Origin: Roseibium algicola | Lineage (GTDB): Bacteria > Pseudomonadota > Alphaproteobacteria > Rhizobiales > Stappiaceae | Assembly (NCBI RefSeq): GCF_001999245.1 | Contig: NZ_CP019631.1 | Span: 62,001 to 126,000, forward strand | Direction of reading: 5' to 3' | DNA: 64,000 bases | In this document: piece by piece, positions 46,660 through 55,638 of the stretch | How positions within the stretch are numbered: position 1 is the first letter of the stretch | Layout: each line of letters begins with the position of its first letter | Translations under genes and position numbers: made by a program | Notes under the pieces: generated by a model | Seen by the model: only the letters and a program-made list of their open reading frames with translations | Database searches by the model: none | What the model was told of the DNA's origin: nothing

Positions 46660-47304
46660 ATGAAACACAGAACAGCAGAGATCATCCGGGAGTTCGGCCC
46701 CTTCCCCGGCATCGACGACATTGCCGGGGTCAGCTTTGGTCGCGAGCGGGTCTGGTTCGCGTCCGGAGACAGGCTAAATGCGCTTGATCCGGAAAGTGGA
46801 GAGATTACGGGATCGATCGCGACTGCCGCCGATGCCGGCACCGCCTTTGATGGAACTCATCTGTTCCAGACTGCCGATGATGCAATCAACAAGATCGACC
46901 CCACAACCGGAGAAGTGCTGGCCACGATACCGACCCCCGGTGACGGCGGGCATTCGGGACTGGCTTGGGCCGAGGGTTTCCTTTGGGTTGGACAGCATCG
47001 CGGCCGCAAGATCCACCAGGTGGATCCAGAAAGCGGCAAAGTTCATCGTACAATTGAATCGGATCGCTTCGTCACTGGCGTCACATGGGTGGATGGCGAG
47101 CTTTGGCACGGCACCTGGCAGGACGGCGAAAGCGATATCCGACACATCAATGCTACGACTGGAGATGTGCTGGAGCGTTTGCAAATGCCATCGGGTTCCG
47201 GCGTCTCGGGACTTGAATCCGATGGCGGTGATCGCTTTTTCTGCGGCAGCGGAGACGCCGGAAAACTGTTGGTCGTCCGACGGCCAGGGTCAGATTCCGA
47301 GTGA
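46660..47304 (+). CDS. Beta-propeller (glutamine cyclotransferase/YVTN-like) protein
   Basis: The 214-residue product has repeated blades with the pattern LDPESGEITGSI, IDPTTGEVLATIPTP and VDPESGKVHRTIES, each followed by a W/F-containing strand (GLAWAEGFLWVGQHRGRKIH). There is no signal peptide, so it should be cytosolic. It starts nine bases after the regulator stop. The function is not predictable beyond a propeller scaffold. Confidence 0.75.
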   Translation: MKHRTAEIIREFGPFPGIDDIAGVSFGRERVWFASGDRLNALDPESGEITGSIATAADAGTAFDGTHLFQTADDAINKIDPTTGEVLATIPTPGDGGHSGLAWAEGFLWVGQHRGRKIHQVDPESGKVHRTIESDRFVTGVTWVDGELWHGTWQDGESDIRHINATTGDVLERLQMPSGSGVSGLESDGGDRFFCGSGDAGKLLVVRRPGSDSE

Positions 47305-47375
47305 TCTGTTCCCCAAAAGACCCTCGCTATTAAGGTCATGGCGCCGCGACTATCGCCGGGCTTGTCGCAAGCGCT

Positions 47376-47396
47376 TAGCCGCAAAAATTGCGGCTA
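47376..47396. terminator. Bidirectional terminator-like hairpin
   Basis: A perfect nine-base stem TAGCCGCAA (47376-47384) and TTGCGGCTA (47388-47396) with an AAA loop lies between the convergent propeller and GntR genes. The AT bases at the loop side reduce the effective loop choice; a seven-base stem is the minimum. Confidence 0.6.
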
Positions 47397-47410
47397 CTCA
47401 CCGAAGACAG

Positions 47411-48118
47411 TCATCCCTGACTTTGAAGAAGCAATTCCTGACACTCCTGATCCGAGCGCAGCTGTGCTTTCTGGCGGATCTGGGTGTTGGTATCCGGCAG
47501 GGCCAGGGATCGATTGATGATCAGGATATGCTCTTGCAGGAGTGCGTGAGCGGCGTCGAATTCGCCTTGATCGATCAGGTCGCGCATGCGGGTGTGCTCG
47601 GCGTAGGAGCGGTGCCAGTAGTCGCCTTCGCCTGACTGAAGGCGTGCTCTCAGCGCGGCCAGAGCAGTTGCCGTCAGATCATAGGCCTTTTCAAGATACC
47701 TGTTTCCGGCAATCTGAAGAATAACCCGATGAAACGCGCTGTCGGCCGTGCTGTAACGAAGCCGGTCGCCACTTTCTATCGCGTGGTCCATCTGGGAAAT
47801 GGCGGCGGACAACTGTTGCACCAGCCCACTTCGGTTCCGCACCAGTGCCATCTGGAGAGCTTCCTTTTCAAGCATGGCCCGGAATTGGCTCATTTCCTCC
47901 ACGTCTTTTCGCGAAGGCGTAAACACGTAGGTTCCAGCCTGTGGGACAATGGTCACCAGACCCATGTCACGCAGTTCCATGAAGGCGGCTCGAACCGGTG
48001 CCTTGCTCATCCCGAGAGCTCTTGCGATTTGCTCTTCCGAGAGCCGCTCACCGAATTCAAATTTACCGGACACGATCGCATCGCGAATGCGCTCGCTGGC
48101 TTCCTGGGTTAGCGACAC
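47411..48118 (-). CDS. GntR-family regulator, FCD subtype
   Basis: The 235-residue protein has an N-terminal winged helix (ASERIRDAIVSGKFEFGERL, EEQIARALGMSKAPVRAAFM) and a C-terminal FCD ligand domain (TADSAFHRVILQIAGNRYLE with the conserved D and H). It is divergent from the 2-hydroxyacid dehydrogenase gene and lies 100 bases from the palindrome at 48231-48246, its likely operator. It probably senses an organic acid related to the TRAP-transported substrate. Confidence 0.92.
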   Translation of the reverse strand: MSLTQEASERIRDAIVSGKFEFGERLSEEQIARALGMSKAPVRAAFMELRDMGLVTIVPQAGTYVFTPSRKDVEEMSQFRAMLEKEALQMALVRNRSGLVQQLSAAISQMDHAIESGDRLRYSTADSAFHRVILQIAGNRYLEKAYDLTATALAALRARLQSGEGDYWHRSYAEHTRMRDLIDQGEFDAAHALLQEHILIINRSLALPDTNTQIRQKAQLRSDQECQELLLQSQG

Positions 48119-48214
48119 TCTCTTCTCCTCGCATCCACCTGGCTCACTACACCACGGTCTAGCAGACCTGTAATCGCCAAAAACCTTGCTTTTTTCATAG
48201 TTTCAAAAATTTGT

Positions 48215-48246
48215 TTGACATTCGAATAAATTCTAGAATTCTAGAA
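48215..48246 (+). promoter_or_regulatory. Promoter with perfect 16-bp palindromic operator
   Basis: TTGACA (48215-48220) is followed by the perfect palindrome TTCTAGAATTCTAGAA (48231-48246), which covers the expected -10 position. It is also two tandem copies of the self-complementary TTCTAGAA. Placement over a promoter between a GntR gene and its target is typical of an FCD-GntR operator. Confidence 0.65.
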
Positions 48247-48293
48247 GAGCCAATGCAAACACAAAATGCACTTTGAAGTTCAAGAGGTATTTC

Positions 48294-49331
48294 ATGTCCC
48301 GCCTGCGTCTCCTGACCCCTGATGCCCAATACCCAGACGATGCCTTGATCGAACGGGCCACGGCGGGTGACGATGTGGACTGGGATATTTACCGCGAGCG
48401 CTCTCCCGAGCAGTTGCCTGAAGAAGTTCTGCGGTCGTGTGATGCGATGGTGGTCTGGCATGAAATGCCGGTTTCACCCCAGCTCATTTCAAAGCTGGAC
48501 CGGTGCAAGATCATTGTGAGAGCCGGTGTCGGATTTGACCACATCGACCTTCAGGCAGCCGCCAATGCAGGCATTCCGGTGTGCAATACACCGGACTACG
48601 GCACCAGCGAAGTTGCCGATCATGCCATAGCCCTGATGCTCACCATGCGGCGCGGTATCGCCAGCTATCATCGCAACCTCATGCAATCGCCCCAAGACGG
48701 CTTTGACCATGCCCGGGCGCCGCTGCTGGCACGGTTGCGCGGCAAAACGTTCGGCGTGATCGGCCTCGGACGGATCGGCATTGCCACGGCGCTTCGGGCC
48801 AAGGCCTTCGGCATGCGCGTTCTGGCATATGATCCGCTGGTGTCCCGCGGTACCGAGATCGCCGCAGGCGTGGACCGGTGCGACCATCTCGAAGAGCTGC
48901 TGTCCCAAAGCGATGTTGTCAGCCTGCATTGTCCGCTGACGGCGGAAACCCGCAACATGATCAACGCCGAGCGACTGTCGATGATGCAGCCGCATGCAAT
49001 TCTGATCAACACGGCACGCGGCGCGATCATCGACGTGAACGCGCTTCTGGACGCCTTGCGACGGCAAACGATCGCAGGTGCCGGGATCGACGTGCTTCCG
49101 GTCGAGCCGCCTTCCAAATCCGATGAAATCGCCCTTGCCTATGCCAATGGGACCGATCCGATCGTCGGTGAGCGCTTGTTCGTGACGCCCCATGCGGCCT
49201 GGTCCAGCCCGGAAAGCGTTGCCGACGCGCGGCGCCTTTCAGTGGAAACGGCCATGCAGTTCCTGCGCGAGGGCCGCCTTCGCAACCTCGTCAATTCGCC
49301 GGTCACGCCAGCCCTCAGCGGGGCGGCCTGA
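48294..49331 (+). CDS. D-isomer-specific 2-hydroxyacid dehydrogenase (CtBP-like)
   Basis: From ATG 48294 (AAGAGG upstream) the product is 345 residues. It has the substrate-domain motif IVRAGVGFDHIDLQAAANAG, the NAD fold FGVIGLGRIGIATALRAKAF, and catalytic segments NTARGAIIDVNALLDAL (Arg), GIDVLPVEPP (Glu region) and VTPHAAWSS (His). These enzymes interconvert 2-hydroxy and 2-oxo acids with NAD(P)H. It heads a probable operon with the TRAP transporter, GMC oxidoreductase and FAH hydrolase. The TTG-initiated extension to 48273 is less likely. Confidence 0.92.
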   Translation: MSRLRLLTPDAQYPDDALIERATAGDDVDWDIYRERSPEQLPEEVLRSCDAMVVWHEMPVSPQLISKLDRCKIIVRAGVGFDHIDLQAAANAGIPVCNTPDYGTSEVADHAIALMLTMRRGIASYHRNLMQSPQDGFDHARAPLLARLRGKTFGVIGLGRIGIATALRAKAFGMRVLAYDPLVSRGTEIAAGVDRCDHLEELLSQSDVVSLHCPLTAETRNMINAERLSMMQPHAILINTARGAIIDVNALLDALRRQTIAGAGIDVLPVEPPSKSDEIALAYANGTDPIVGERLFVTPHAAWSSPESVADARRLSVETAMQFLREGRLRNLVNSPVTPALSGAA

Positions 49332-49415
49332 CGCAAAGCTCCTGCGGGACCTGCAACCCGCAACATGATCCGAGGACATGGGATCACCAAACATGTCCAA
49401 TTCAGGGAGGAAAGT

Positions 49416-50432
49416 ATGAAAGTGACGTTTTTCAAGACGTTCATCGCAGCGTGCATGCTCAGCAGCACCTCGGTCGTCGCACAGGATTTCGAATTGACAT
49501 TCCAGTCGGTCGATCCGGCCGGAAACCCGAACTTCGCCATCCAGCAGGCCTGGACAGAACGTGTAAAACTGATGTCAGGCGGCCGGTTGTCGATCGAGCT
49601 TCTGCCGGTTGGCTCGGTTGTCGAATACAATGAAACCCAGGACGCAGTCGGCAATGGCATTCTGGACGGCCACATCACCGACGTCAGCTATTTCTCCGGC
49701 AAGGATCCTGCGTTCGGGCTGATTGCAAACCCCATCGGCGCCTGGGCGGCACCCGACGAAATGTTCCGCTTCATCAACTACGGCGGTGGCTATGAGCTGA
49801 TGAACGCGCTTGAGGAGCCGTATGGTCTTCATTTCATCGGCGCCACCACCACGGGTCTTGAAGGTTTCGTTTCCAAACGTCCTCTGGACGGGGTCGATGA
49901 CCTGAAAGGCCTGAAGGTACGGGCCCCGGAAGGCCTCATTCAGGAAGTCTTCGCTGCCGCCGGCGCGGTTCCGGTCAACCTGCCCTATTCCGAGGTTTAC
50001 ACAGCGCTCGACAAGGGCGTTATAGACGCTGCAGATTCCACCGTCTTTTCAACCAACCACCAGCAGGGCCTGCACAAGGTTGCCGAACATCCTGTCTATC
50101 CGGGGTTCCATTCCATGCCTCTGGTGGAAGTTTCCATGAACCTCGACAAATGGAACGCCCTTCCCTCTGATCTTCAGGAAATCCTGACAGTCTCCGTTCG
50201 TGACTTTGCGCAGGATGCGGTAGCCATCTTGTCGATGAACGACCTGAAGACCTATGCGGAAGCGACTGCTGACCCGAACATCACCGTTCACAACTGGTCG
50301 GCAGAAGAACGGGCGAAGTTCCGCAGGATCGCGATGGACCAGTGGGCCAAGGTGGCAGCGCGCTCCGACAATGCCCAGAACGTCTATGAGACCCTGACCT
50401 CCTATCTCGACAGTCAGGGCATGTTGAAGTGA
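49416..50432 (+). CDS. dctP: TRAP transporter substrate-binding protein (DctP-type)
   Basis: The 338-residue protein starts at ATG 49416 with GGGAGGAAAG upstream and has a signal peptide (1-22, cut after SVVA). The mature part shows the DctP pattern: TFQSVDPAGNPNFAIQQAW, SGGRLSIELLPVGSVVEYNE, and DLKGLKVRAPEGLIQEVFAA carrying the conserved arginine that holds a carboxylate. The ligand is therefore likely an organic acid, unidentified. A strong hairpin separates it from the membrane-subunit genes. Confidence 0.93.
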   Translation: MKVTFFKTFIAACMLSSTSVVAQDFELTFQSVDPAGNPNFAIQQAWTERVKLMSGGRLSIELLPVGSVVEYNETQDAVGNGILDGHITDVSYFSGKDPAFGLIANPIGAWAAPDEMFRFINYGGGYELMNALEEPYGLHFIGATTTGLEGFVSKRPLDGVDDLKGLKVRAPEGLIQEVFAAAGAVPVNLPYSEVYTALDKGVIDAADSTVFSTNHQQGLHKVAEHPVYPGFHSMPLVEVSMNLDKWNALPSDLQEILTVSVRDFAQDAVAILSMNDLKTYAEATADPNITVHNWSAEERAKFRRIAMDQWAKVAARSDNAQNVYETLTSYLDSQGMLK

Positions 50433-50441
50433 CACATGTTT

Positions 50442-50466
50442 TCGGGCGCTGCCTCAGCGCCCGAAT
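50442..50466 (+). terminator. Hairpin after dctP
   Basis: A perfect ten-base stem TTCGGGCGCT (50442-50451) and AGCGCCCGAA (50457-50466) with a five-base loop lies ten bases after the dctP stop. With only TTCC after it, partial termination or mRNA stabilisation is likely, giving more binding protein than permease. Confidence 0.65.
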
Positions 50467-50663
50467 TCCTCCTTCGAACTTTTGATAAGCCACAACCGGC
50501 AAGCAGCCTTTTGAAGGCGTTGCCTCGGACATATGCGTCCGGGAACCGGACAACCGCGTCTGGCGCCGACACGCTGCCGTCTGCCGACCGGTTTCAAGGG
50601 ACGATCGGTAACGCTCCTGGTCGTTGTGGTTGATCCCCCATTCTCAGACTGGAGTGGCTGTCC

Positions 50664-51260
50664 ATGCCTCTGCCGCCAGAACGTGCCTCAGTGCCGGATC
50701 AGGCCGAACCTCTTGTGCCGGCTCAGGAATATTTGCCTGAATCTGGCCGATTGGGTTGGGCCATCACCCGCCTTGCCCGATTGTTCGCGGTTGGAATCAT
50801 CATCGCCATGGCGGTGCTGGTCGTCGAAATCTTCCTTCGATATGTCTTCAACTCGCCCACTATCTGGGCGCATGAAACAACCACCTTCCTCAGTGCCGTC
50901 ACCTTTATCTTCGGTGGTCTTTTCTGTGTCGCTCGCAATTCGCACATCCGGGTCGTGTTGATTTACGACGTGGTCAGCCGGCGCGCACGCAGGGTTCTGG
51001 ATGTGCTGATTTCCATGGCCAGTCTGCTGGCGTGCCTGTTCTTTGCCTGGGCATCCTGGCTCATGGTCAAGAAAGCGATGTTCCGTCCGGATGGGTCCTT
51101 CTTCCTGGAAACCAGCGGCAGCGCCTGGAACTCACCCGCGCCGGCCCTCCTGAAGATCTTCCTGCTCGTGGTGATGGTCACCATGAGCATCCAGTTCCTG
51201 ATCCTGACGGTGAATTACCTGCGCCGACCACTCCGGACAGGGGGAGACGGCGATGCTTGA
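50664..51260 (+). CDS. dctQ: TRAP transporter small permease (DctQ-type)
   Basis: The 198-residue product has four membrane helices, with the DctQ pattern FLRYVFNSPTIWAHETTTFL and GGLFCVARNSHIRVVLIYDV. A polar N-terminus of about 30 residues precedes helix 1. GGAG lies upstream and the stop overlaps the dctM start by eight bases. It links the binding protein and large permease of the sodium-driven importer. Confidence 0.92.
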   Translation: MPLPPERASVPDQAEPLVPAQEYLPESGRLGWAITRLARLFAVGIIIAMAVLVVEIFLRYVFNSPTIWAHETTTFLSAVTFIFGGLFCVARNSHIRVVLIYDVVSRRARRVLDVLISMASLLACLFFAWASWLMVKKAMFRPDGSFFLETSGSAWNSPAPALLKIFLLVVMVTMSIQFLILTVNYLRRPLRTGGDGDA

Positions 51261-52581
51261 CCTTCTCGATTTCGGCCTGAACCTCAAGGCACTTGACATC
51301 GGTTGGGGCACATTGGTGATGTTCGCCCTTCTGGTCGGACTTCTTCTGACCGGCATGCCTCTTGCCATGGTGACCTTGCTGGTTGCCCTTCTTTTTGCAG
51401 TTGGCTGGTTCGGACCGATGGCCGTTCCGTTGATCACCAGCCGCGTCTACAGTTTTGTCTCGTCCTTCGTCTTCATTTCAGTGCCCATGTTCGTGCTGAT
51501 GGCAGCGATCCTCGACCGGTCCGGCATTGCCAGGGATCTGTTCGACGCGATGAAACTCGTCGGCGGACGGCTGCGTGGGGGCGTGGCGGTCCAGACCATA
51601 TTCGTGGCTGTTATTCTGGCTGCAATGAGCGGCATTATCGGCGGGGAAATCGTGCTCCTGGGTCTCGTTGCCCTGCCGCAGATGCTGAGGCTTGGCTATG
51701 ACCGCCGCCTGGCGATCGGTGTTGTCTGCGCCGGTGGTGCGCTCGGCACAATGGTGCCTCCGTCCATCGTTCTCATCATCTACGGACTGACAGCAAACGT
51801 CTCTGTCGGAGACCTGTTCACAGCGGCGTTCGTCCCGGGTTTCATGCTGGCGGGGCTTTATATCGCCTATATCCTGTTCCGTTCGTACACCGATCCCAAG
51901 GTCGCGCCTCCCCCGCCCGAAAAACGGATCTCGCTTTCAGAACATCTGCCCCTGCTGCGCGGCCTGGTCTTGCCGATGGCGGTGGTGTTTGTGGTCCTGG
52001 GTTCGATCTATGGCGGCATCGCCTCGGTGACGGAAGCCTCGGCCATCGGGGTCGCCGGCGTGATCGTGTCGACCATCCTGCGGCGGGAGTTTTCCTTCTC
52101 CATGTTGCTGGATGCGTCGATGCACACATTGGCAACCGTCGGCATGATCATGTGGATCGGCATCGGTGCCAGCGCCCTGGTGGGCGTCTACAACCTGATG
52201 GGCGGCATCCGTTTCATCTCCCAGCTCATCACGGGCATATCCGACAATCCGACAGTCATCATCCTGTTTATGATGCTCATTCTCTTCATACTCGGAATGT
52301 TTTTGGATTGGGTCGGGATCGCACTTCTGACGATGCCGATCTTCGTGCCCATCATCAGGGAACTTGGCTATGACCCCGTCTGGTTCGGCGTCTTGTTTGC
52401 CATGAACATGCAGGTGTCTTTCCTGACACCACCTTTCGGGCCAGCCGCATTCTATCTGAAGAGCGTAACACCACCCGAGATTTCCCTCGGAGAGATCTTC
52501 CGGTCCCTGGTTCCGTTCATCGCTCTTCAGGTCATTGCGGTAGGGCTTTTGGTGATGTTCCCGGCCCTCGCACTGCACTGA
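51253..52581 (+). CDS. dctM: TRAP transporter large permease (DctM-type)
   Basis: The 442-residue protein has about 12 membrane helices and the family motifs FVFISVPMFVLMAAILDRSG, GGALGTMVPPSIVLIIYGLT and FLTPPFGPAAFYLKSVTPPE. It forms the sodium-coupled transport channel. A cytoplasmic loop (about 215-235) is proline-rich. It is translated from inside the end of dctQ. Length is normal. Confidence 0.95.
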   Translation: MLDLLDFGLNLKALDIGWGTLVMFALLVGLLLTGMPLAMVTLLVALLFAVGWFGPMAVPLITSRVYSFVSSFVFISVPMFVLMAAILDRSGIARDLFDAMKLVGGRLRGGVAVQTIFVAVILAAMSGIIGGEIVLLGLVALPQMLRLGYDRRLAIGVVCAGGALGTMVPPSIVLIIYGLTANVSVGDLFTAAFVPGFMLAGLYIAYILFRSYTDPKVAPPPPEKRISLSEHLPLLRGLVLPMAVVFVVLGSIYGGIASVTEASAIGVAGVIVSTILRREFSFSMLLDASMHTLATVGMIMWIGIGASALVGVYNLMGGIRFISQLITGISDNPTVIILFMMLILFILGMFLDWVGIALLTMPIFVPIIRELGYDPVWFGVLFAMNMQVSFLTPPFGPAAFYLKSVTPPEISLGEIFRSLVPFIALQVIAVGLLVMFPALALH

Positions 52582-52617
52582 CGCACTTCCCTCAAGAATG
52601 GAAATCGAGACGACCTC

Positions 52618-54225
52618 ATGAGACGCAGGTTAGACGGCGAATACGACTACCTCATCATAGGAGCCGGAACGGCCGGATGCGTGCTTGCCAATCGCCTTTC
52701 GGCAGATCCGGCCAACAGGGTTCTGCTTCTGGAAGCGGGCGGCAAGGATAGCTACCCCTGGATCCATGTTCCGGTCGGGTATCTCTACTGCATGGGCAAT
52801 CCGCGTACGGACTGGATGCTTCGCACGGAAGCCGATCCAGGACTGAACGGCAGGTCTCTCGCCTACCCGCGGGGGAAGGTCCTCGGCGGATGCAGCTCCA
52901 TCAACGGCATGATCTACATGCGCGGTCAGGCAGCCGACTACGACGGCTGGGCGCAGATGGGAAACACCGGCTGGAGCTGGCAGGACGTGCTGCCCTACTT
53001 CGTGCGGTCCGAGGACAGACCGGACGCGGATGGCAGGCTGCATGGTGCGGGCGGAGAGTGGAAGGTCGCGCGGCAGCGGTTGAGATGGGACCTGTTGGAT
53101 GATTTCCAGAGTGCCGCAAGCGAAATGGGCATTCCCCGAACGACCGATTTCAACGCAGGAGACAACGAAGGCGCAGGTTATTTCGAGGTCAACCAGAAAG
53201 GCGGCCGCCGCTGGAGTTCTGCACGGGGCTTCCTGAAACCGGCGCTGAAGCGCGGCAATCTGCGGCTTTTGACCGGCGCCACAGTCGAGCGGATCATCCT
53301 GGACGGTCGCCGCGCCACGGGCGTTGCCTTCAGTTGCGCAGGACAGGAGCTCATAGCCACGACCGGAAAAGAAGTCCTGCTTGCGGCGGGAGCCGTTCAA
53401 TCTCCCGCGCTGCTTGAACTGTCAGGCATCGGCCGACCGGAGGTCATCAGGAAGGCCGGCATTGATGTGGTGCATGCCCTGGATGACGTCGGTGAGAACC
53501 TCCAGGACCACCTTCAACTGCGCATGGTTTTTCGGGTCCGCAATGCCCGGACCTTGAACCAGGTCGTCAATTCGCTCTCAGGCAAAGTGTCGATGGCCGC
53601 CCAATATCTGTGGTCGCGGTCAGGCCCGCTTTCCATGGCGCCCAGCCAATTCGGCATTTTCACCCGCAGCAGCCCGGACGTGGCGACGCCCGATCTGGAG
53701 TATCACATTCAGCCTTTGTCGACTGACCGGCTCGGCGAGCCTCTGCATCCCTATCCGGCCGTCACCGTTTCGGTCTGCAATCTCCGGCCGGAAAGTCGTG
53801 GTACGGTGCACATCGCTTCCGGCAGCCCTGATACCCAACCGATAATAACACCGCGCTATCTGTCTGCTCCTGATGACAGGACGGTTGCACTCAGGTCCTT
53901 GCGTCATGCCCGCGCGTTGCTGACCATGCCTTCCTTGAAAAAATACGAGCCGGAGGAAGCTCTGCCCGGCCCCGACGTCCGGTCCGATGAAGCGCTCATG
54001 CGTGCTGCGGGCGACATCGGGACAACCATTTTTCATCCTGTCGGAACCTGCCGGATGGGTGTCGATGACAAAGCCGTCGTCGACCCGGAACTGCGGGTGC
54101 GCGGCATTGAAGGACTGCGTGTCGTGGATGCTTCGATCATGCCGCGCATTGTTTCCGGCAACACGGCATCACCCGTCGTGATGATCGCCGAGAAAGCCGC
54201 GGACATGATCCTGCTTTCTGCCTGA
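52618..54225 (+). CDS. GMC-family FAD oxidoreductase (choline dehydrogenase-like)
   Basis: The 535-residue protein opens with YDYLIIGAGTAGCVLANRLS and LLLEAGGKD (FAD binding), then GGCSSINGMIYMRGQAADYD and LLAAGAVQSPALLELSGIG, both GMC signatures. The catalytic His is in IFHPVGTCRMG and the second His/Asn position is NTASPVVM near the C-terminus. It oxidises a primary or secondary alcohol to a carbonyl. The substrate is probably the compound taken up by the TRAP system or a derivative (inference). It lacks a signal peptide. Confidence 0.93.
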   Translation: MRRRLDGEYDYLIIGAGTAGCVLANRLSADPANRVLLLEAGGKDSYPWIHVPVGYLYCMGNPRTDWMLRTEADPGLNGRSLAYPRGKVLGGCSSINGMIYMRGQAADYDGWAQMGNTGWSWQDVLPYFVRSEDRPDADGRLHGAGGEWKVARQRLRWDLLDDFQSAASEMGIPRTTDFNAGDNEGAGYFEVNQKGGRRWSSARGFLKPALKRGNLRLLTGATVERIILDGRRATGVAFSCAGQELIATTGKEVLLAAGAVQSPALLELSGIGRPEVIRKAGIDVVHALDDVGENLQDHLQLRMVFRVRNARTLNQVVNSLSGKVSMAAQYLWSRSGPLSMAPSQFGIFTRSSPDVATPDLEYHIQPLSTDRLGEPLHPYPAVTVSVCNLRPESRGTVHIASGSPDTQPIITPRYLSAPDDRTVALRSLRHARALLTMPSLKKYEPEEALPGPDVRSDEALMRAAGDIGTTIFHPVGTCRMGVDDKAVVDPELRVRGIEGLRVVDASIMPRIVSGNTASPVVMIAEKAADMILLSA

Positions 54226-54263
54226 CAAAAATTCCCCAAGAAACAGAACCACGAGGATTTCAC

Positions 54264-55112
54264 ATGAAGTTTCTTCGCTTTGGCCCGTTGGGCCAGGAAA
54301 AACCGGGCTGTGTTGATGCCGAAGGCCGCATCCGTGACCTGTCCGCGCACATAAGCGACCTGACGCCCGAAACACTCACAAAAAGCACCCTTTCTGCCCT
54401 GAGTGCCCTGGACGCCGCAAAGCTACCGGTCGTGGATCCGGACGTGCGCCTTGGCGCTTGTGTGGGGGGTGTCCGGAATTTCTACGCAGTCGGGTTGAAC
54501 TATGCCCGGCACGCAAAGGAAACAGGCAATCCAAATCCCTCCGAGCCGGTGCTGTTTTCCAAATCCACCTCATGCATCAGCGGTCCGAACGATCCGATCA
54601 TTTTGCCGAAGGGATCTGAAAAAACCGACTGGGAAGTCGAACTGGGTGTCGTGATCGGCAGCGAATGCCAATACGTTCCAGAGCAGGACGCGCTGGAGAA
54701 GGTCGCCGGCTATTGCCTCATCAACGACGTCAGTGAGCGGTCCTATCAGATCGAGCGCGGTGGCCAGTGGATCAAAGGCAAATCCGCACCAAACTTTGGC
54801 CCGATTGGTCCCTGGCTGGTTACACGGGACGAGATCCAGGACCCGCAGGACCTTCGATTGACGCTCTCGGTGAACGGAGTGATGCACCAGGACAGCTCAA
54901 CCGACGACATGATTTTCACGGTGGCGAAAATCATCTCCTACATGTCCAATTTCATGCGTCTGATGCCCGGTGATGTCATTGCCACAGGAACGCCGGAAGG
55001 CGTAGGCCTTGGGCTCAATCCCCCGCAGTTTCTCAAGCTTGGTGACGTTGTCGATCTAAGCATCTCCGGCCTTGGGACACAGCGACAAACCGTTGTCTCC
55101 CAGCCGGCTTGA
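54264..55112 (+). CDS. Fumarylacetoacetate hydrolase family protein
   Basis: The 282-residue product has the FAH-fold catalytic region: NYARHAKETGNPNP, KSTSCISGPNDPIILPKGSE, DWEVELGVVIG (metal-binding acidic residues), GQWIKGKSAPNFGPIGPWLV and VIATGTPEGVGLG. Such enzymes cleave C-C bonds of diketo acids or act as 2-hydroxyacid/diketo acid hydrolases or lyases. Closest style is the ureidoglycolate-lyase-like and 2,4-diketo-3-deoxy-acid hydrolase group. As last gene of the unit it likely performs a terminal cleavage step. Confidence 0.92.
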   Translation: MKFLRFGPLGQEKPGCVDAEGRIRDLSAHISDLTPETLTKSTLSALSALDAAKLPVVDPDVRLGACVGGVRNFYAVGLNYARHAKETGNPNPSEPVLFSKSTSCISGPNDPIILPKGSEKTDWEVELGVVIGSECQYVPEQDALEKVAGYCLINDVSERSYQIERGGQWIKGKSAPNFGPIGPWLVTRDEIQDPQDLRLTLSVNGVMHQDSSTDDMIFTVAKIISYMSNFMRLMPGDVIATGTPEGVGLGLNPPQFLKLGDVVDLSISGLGTQRQTVVSQPA

Positions 55113-55202
55113 TTGACGGGCTTCCTATCAAGTCTTGCAAGGGGCAATCCCGTCGCGCTGTCACCCTTGGCCGGATAAAGGCATGTTGGACGCCGTCCGA
55201 AT

Positions 55203-55246
55203 GTGGCTGAGAAGCCTCCGGCTTTGGCGGTGTTCTTCTCAGCCAC
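55203..55246 (+). terminator. Long-stem hairpin after the FAH gene
   Basis: A perfect twelve-base inverted repeat GTGGCTGAGAAG (55203-55214) and CTTCTCAGCCAC (55235-55246) with a 20-base loop lies 90 bases after the FAH stop and just before the WGR gene. It is a probable terminator of the catabolic operon and argues against WGR-gene starts upstream of 55246. Confidence 0.65.
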
Positions 55247-55257
55247 TCATCATCGAT

Positions 55258-55572
55258 ATGAATCCGTCCCTACGCATCGATTCCAATCATTCATTGGACC
55301 GCTGTTTGAAGATCTTTGAAAATGAGGTCATGGAACCAGATGACGATCTCCTTCTCCTCAAGCGCGTGGACCCCGGCCGGAACATGAACCGGTTCTACCA
55401 CCTGTCGGTCGAGCCCACCCTGTTCGGCGGATTTGCCGTTCGCCGGACATGGGGACGCCTGGGCACCTGGGGTCGAACGCGGCTTGATCTGTTTGCGGAT
55501 GTGTCATCGGCTCTGGCGCATCAACAGAAGCTGGCGGCACAAAAACACAAGCGCGGGTATCGCCCGGAATGA
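55258..55572 (+). CDS. WGR-domain protein
   Basis: The reading frame from ATG 55258 encodes 104 residues; ATG 55330 (80 residues, MEPDDDLLLLKRVDPGRNMN) is an equally possible start and matches the usual short form. The core is FYHLSVEPTLFGGFAVRRTW followed by GRLGTWGRTRLDLF, the WGR domain named for its Trp-Gly-Arg motif. The C-terminus is lysine-rich. WGR domains bind nucleic acids in PARPs; stand-alone bacterial versions have no established role. Confidence 0.8.
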   Translation: MNPSLRIDSNHSLDRCLKIFENEVMEPDDDLLLLKRVDPGRNMNRFYHLSVEPTLFGGFAVRRTWGRLGTWGRTRLDLFADVSSALAHQQKLAAQKHKRGYRPE

Positions 55573-55638
55573 GGCTGTGGCGTTGTGCCTGATCCCTGTT
55601 CCATGGGATCTTCCTCGGGCAGATCACTCAATCAGACG

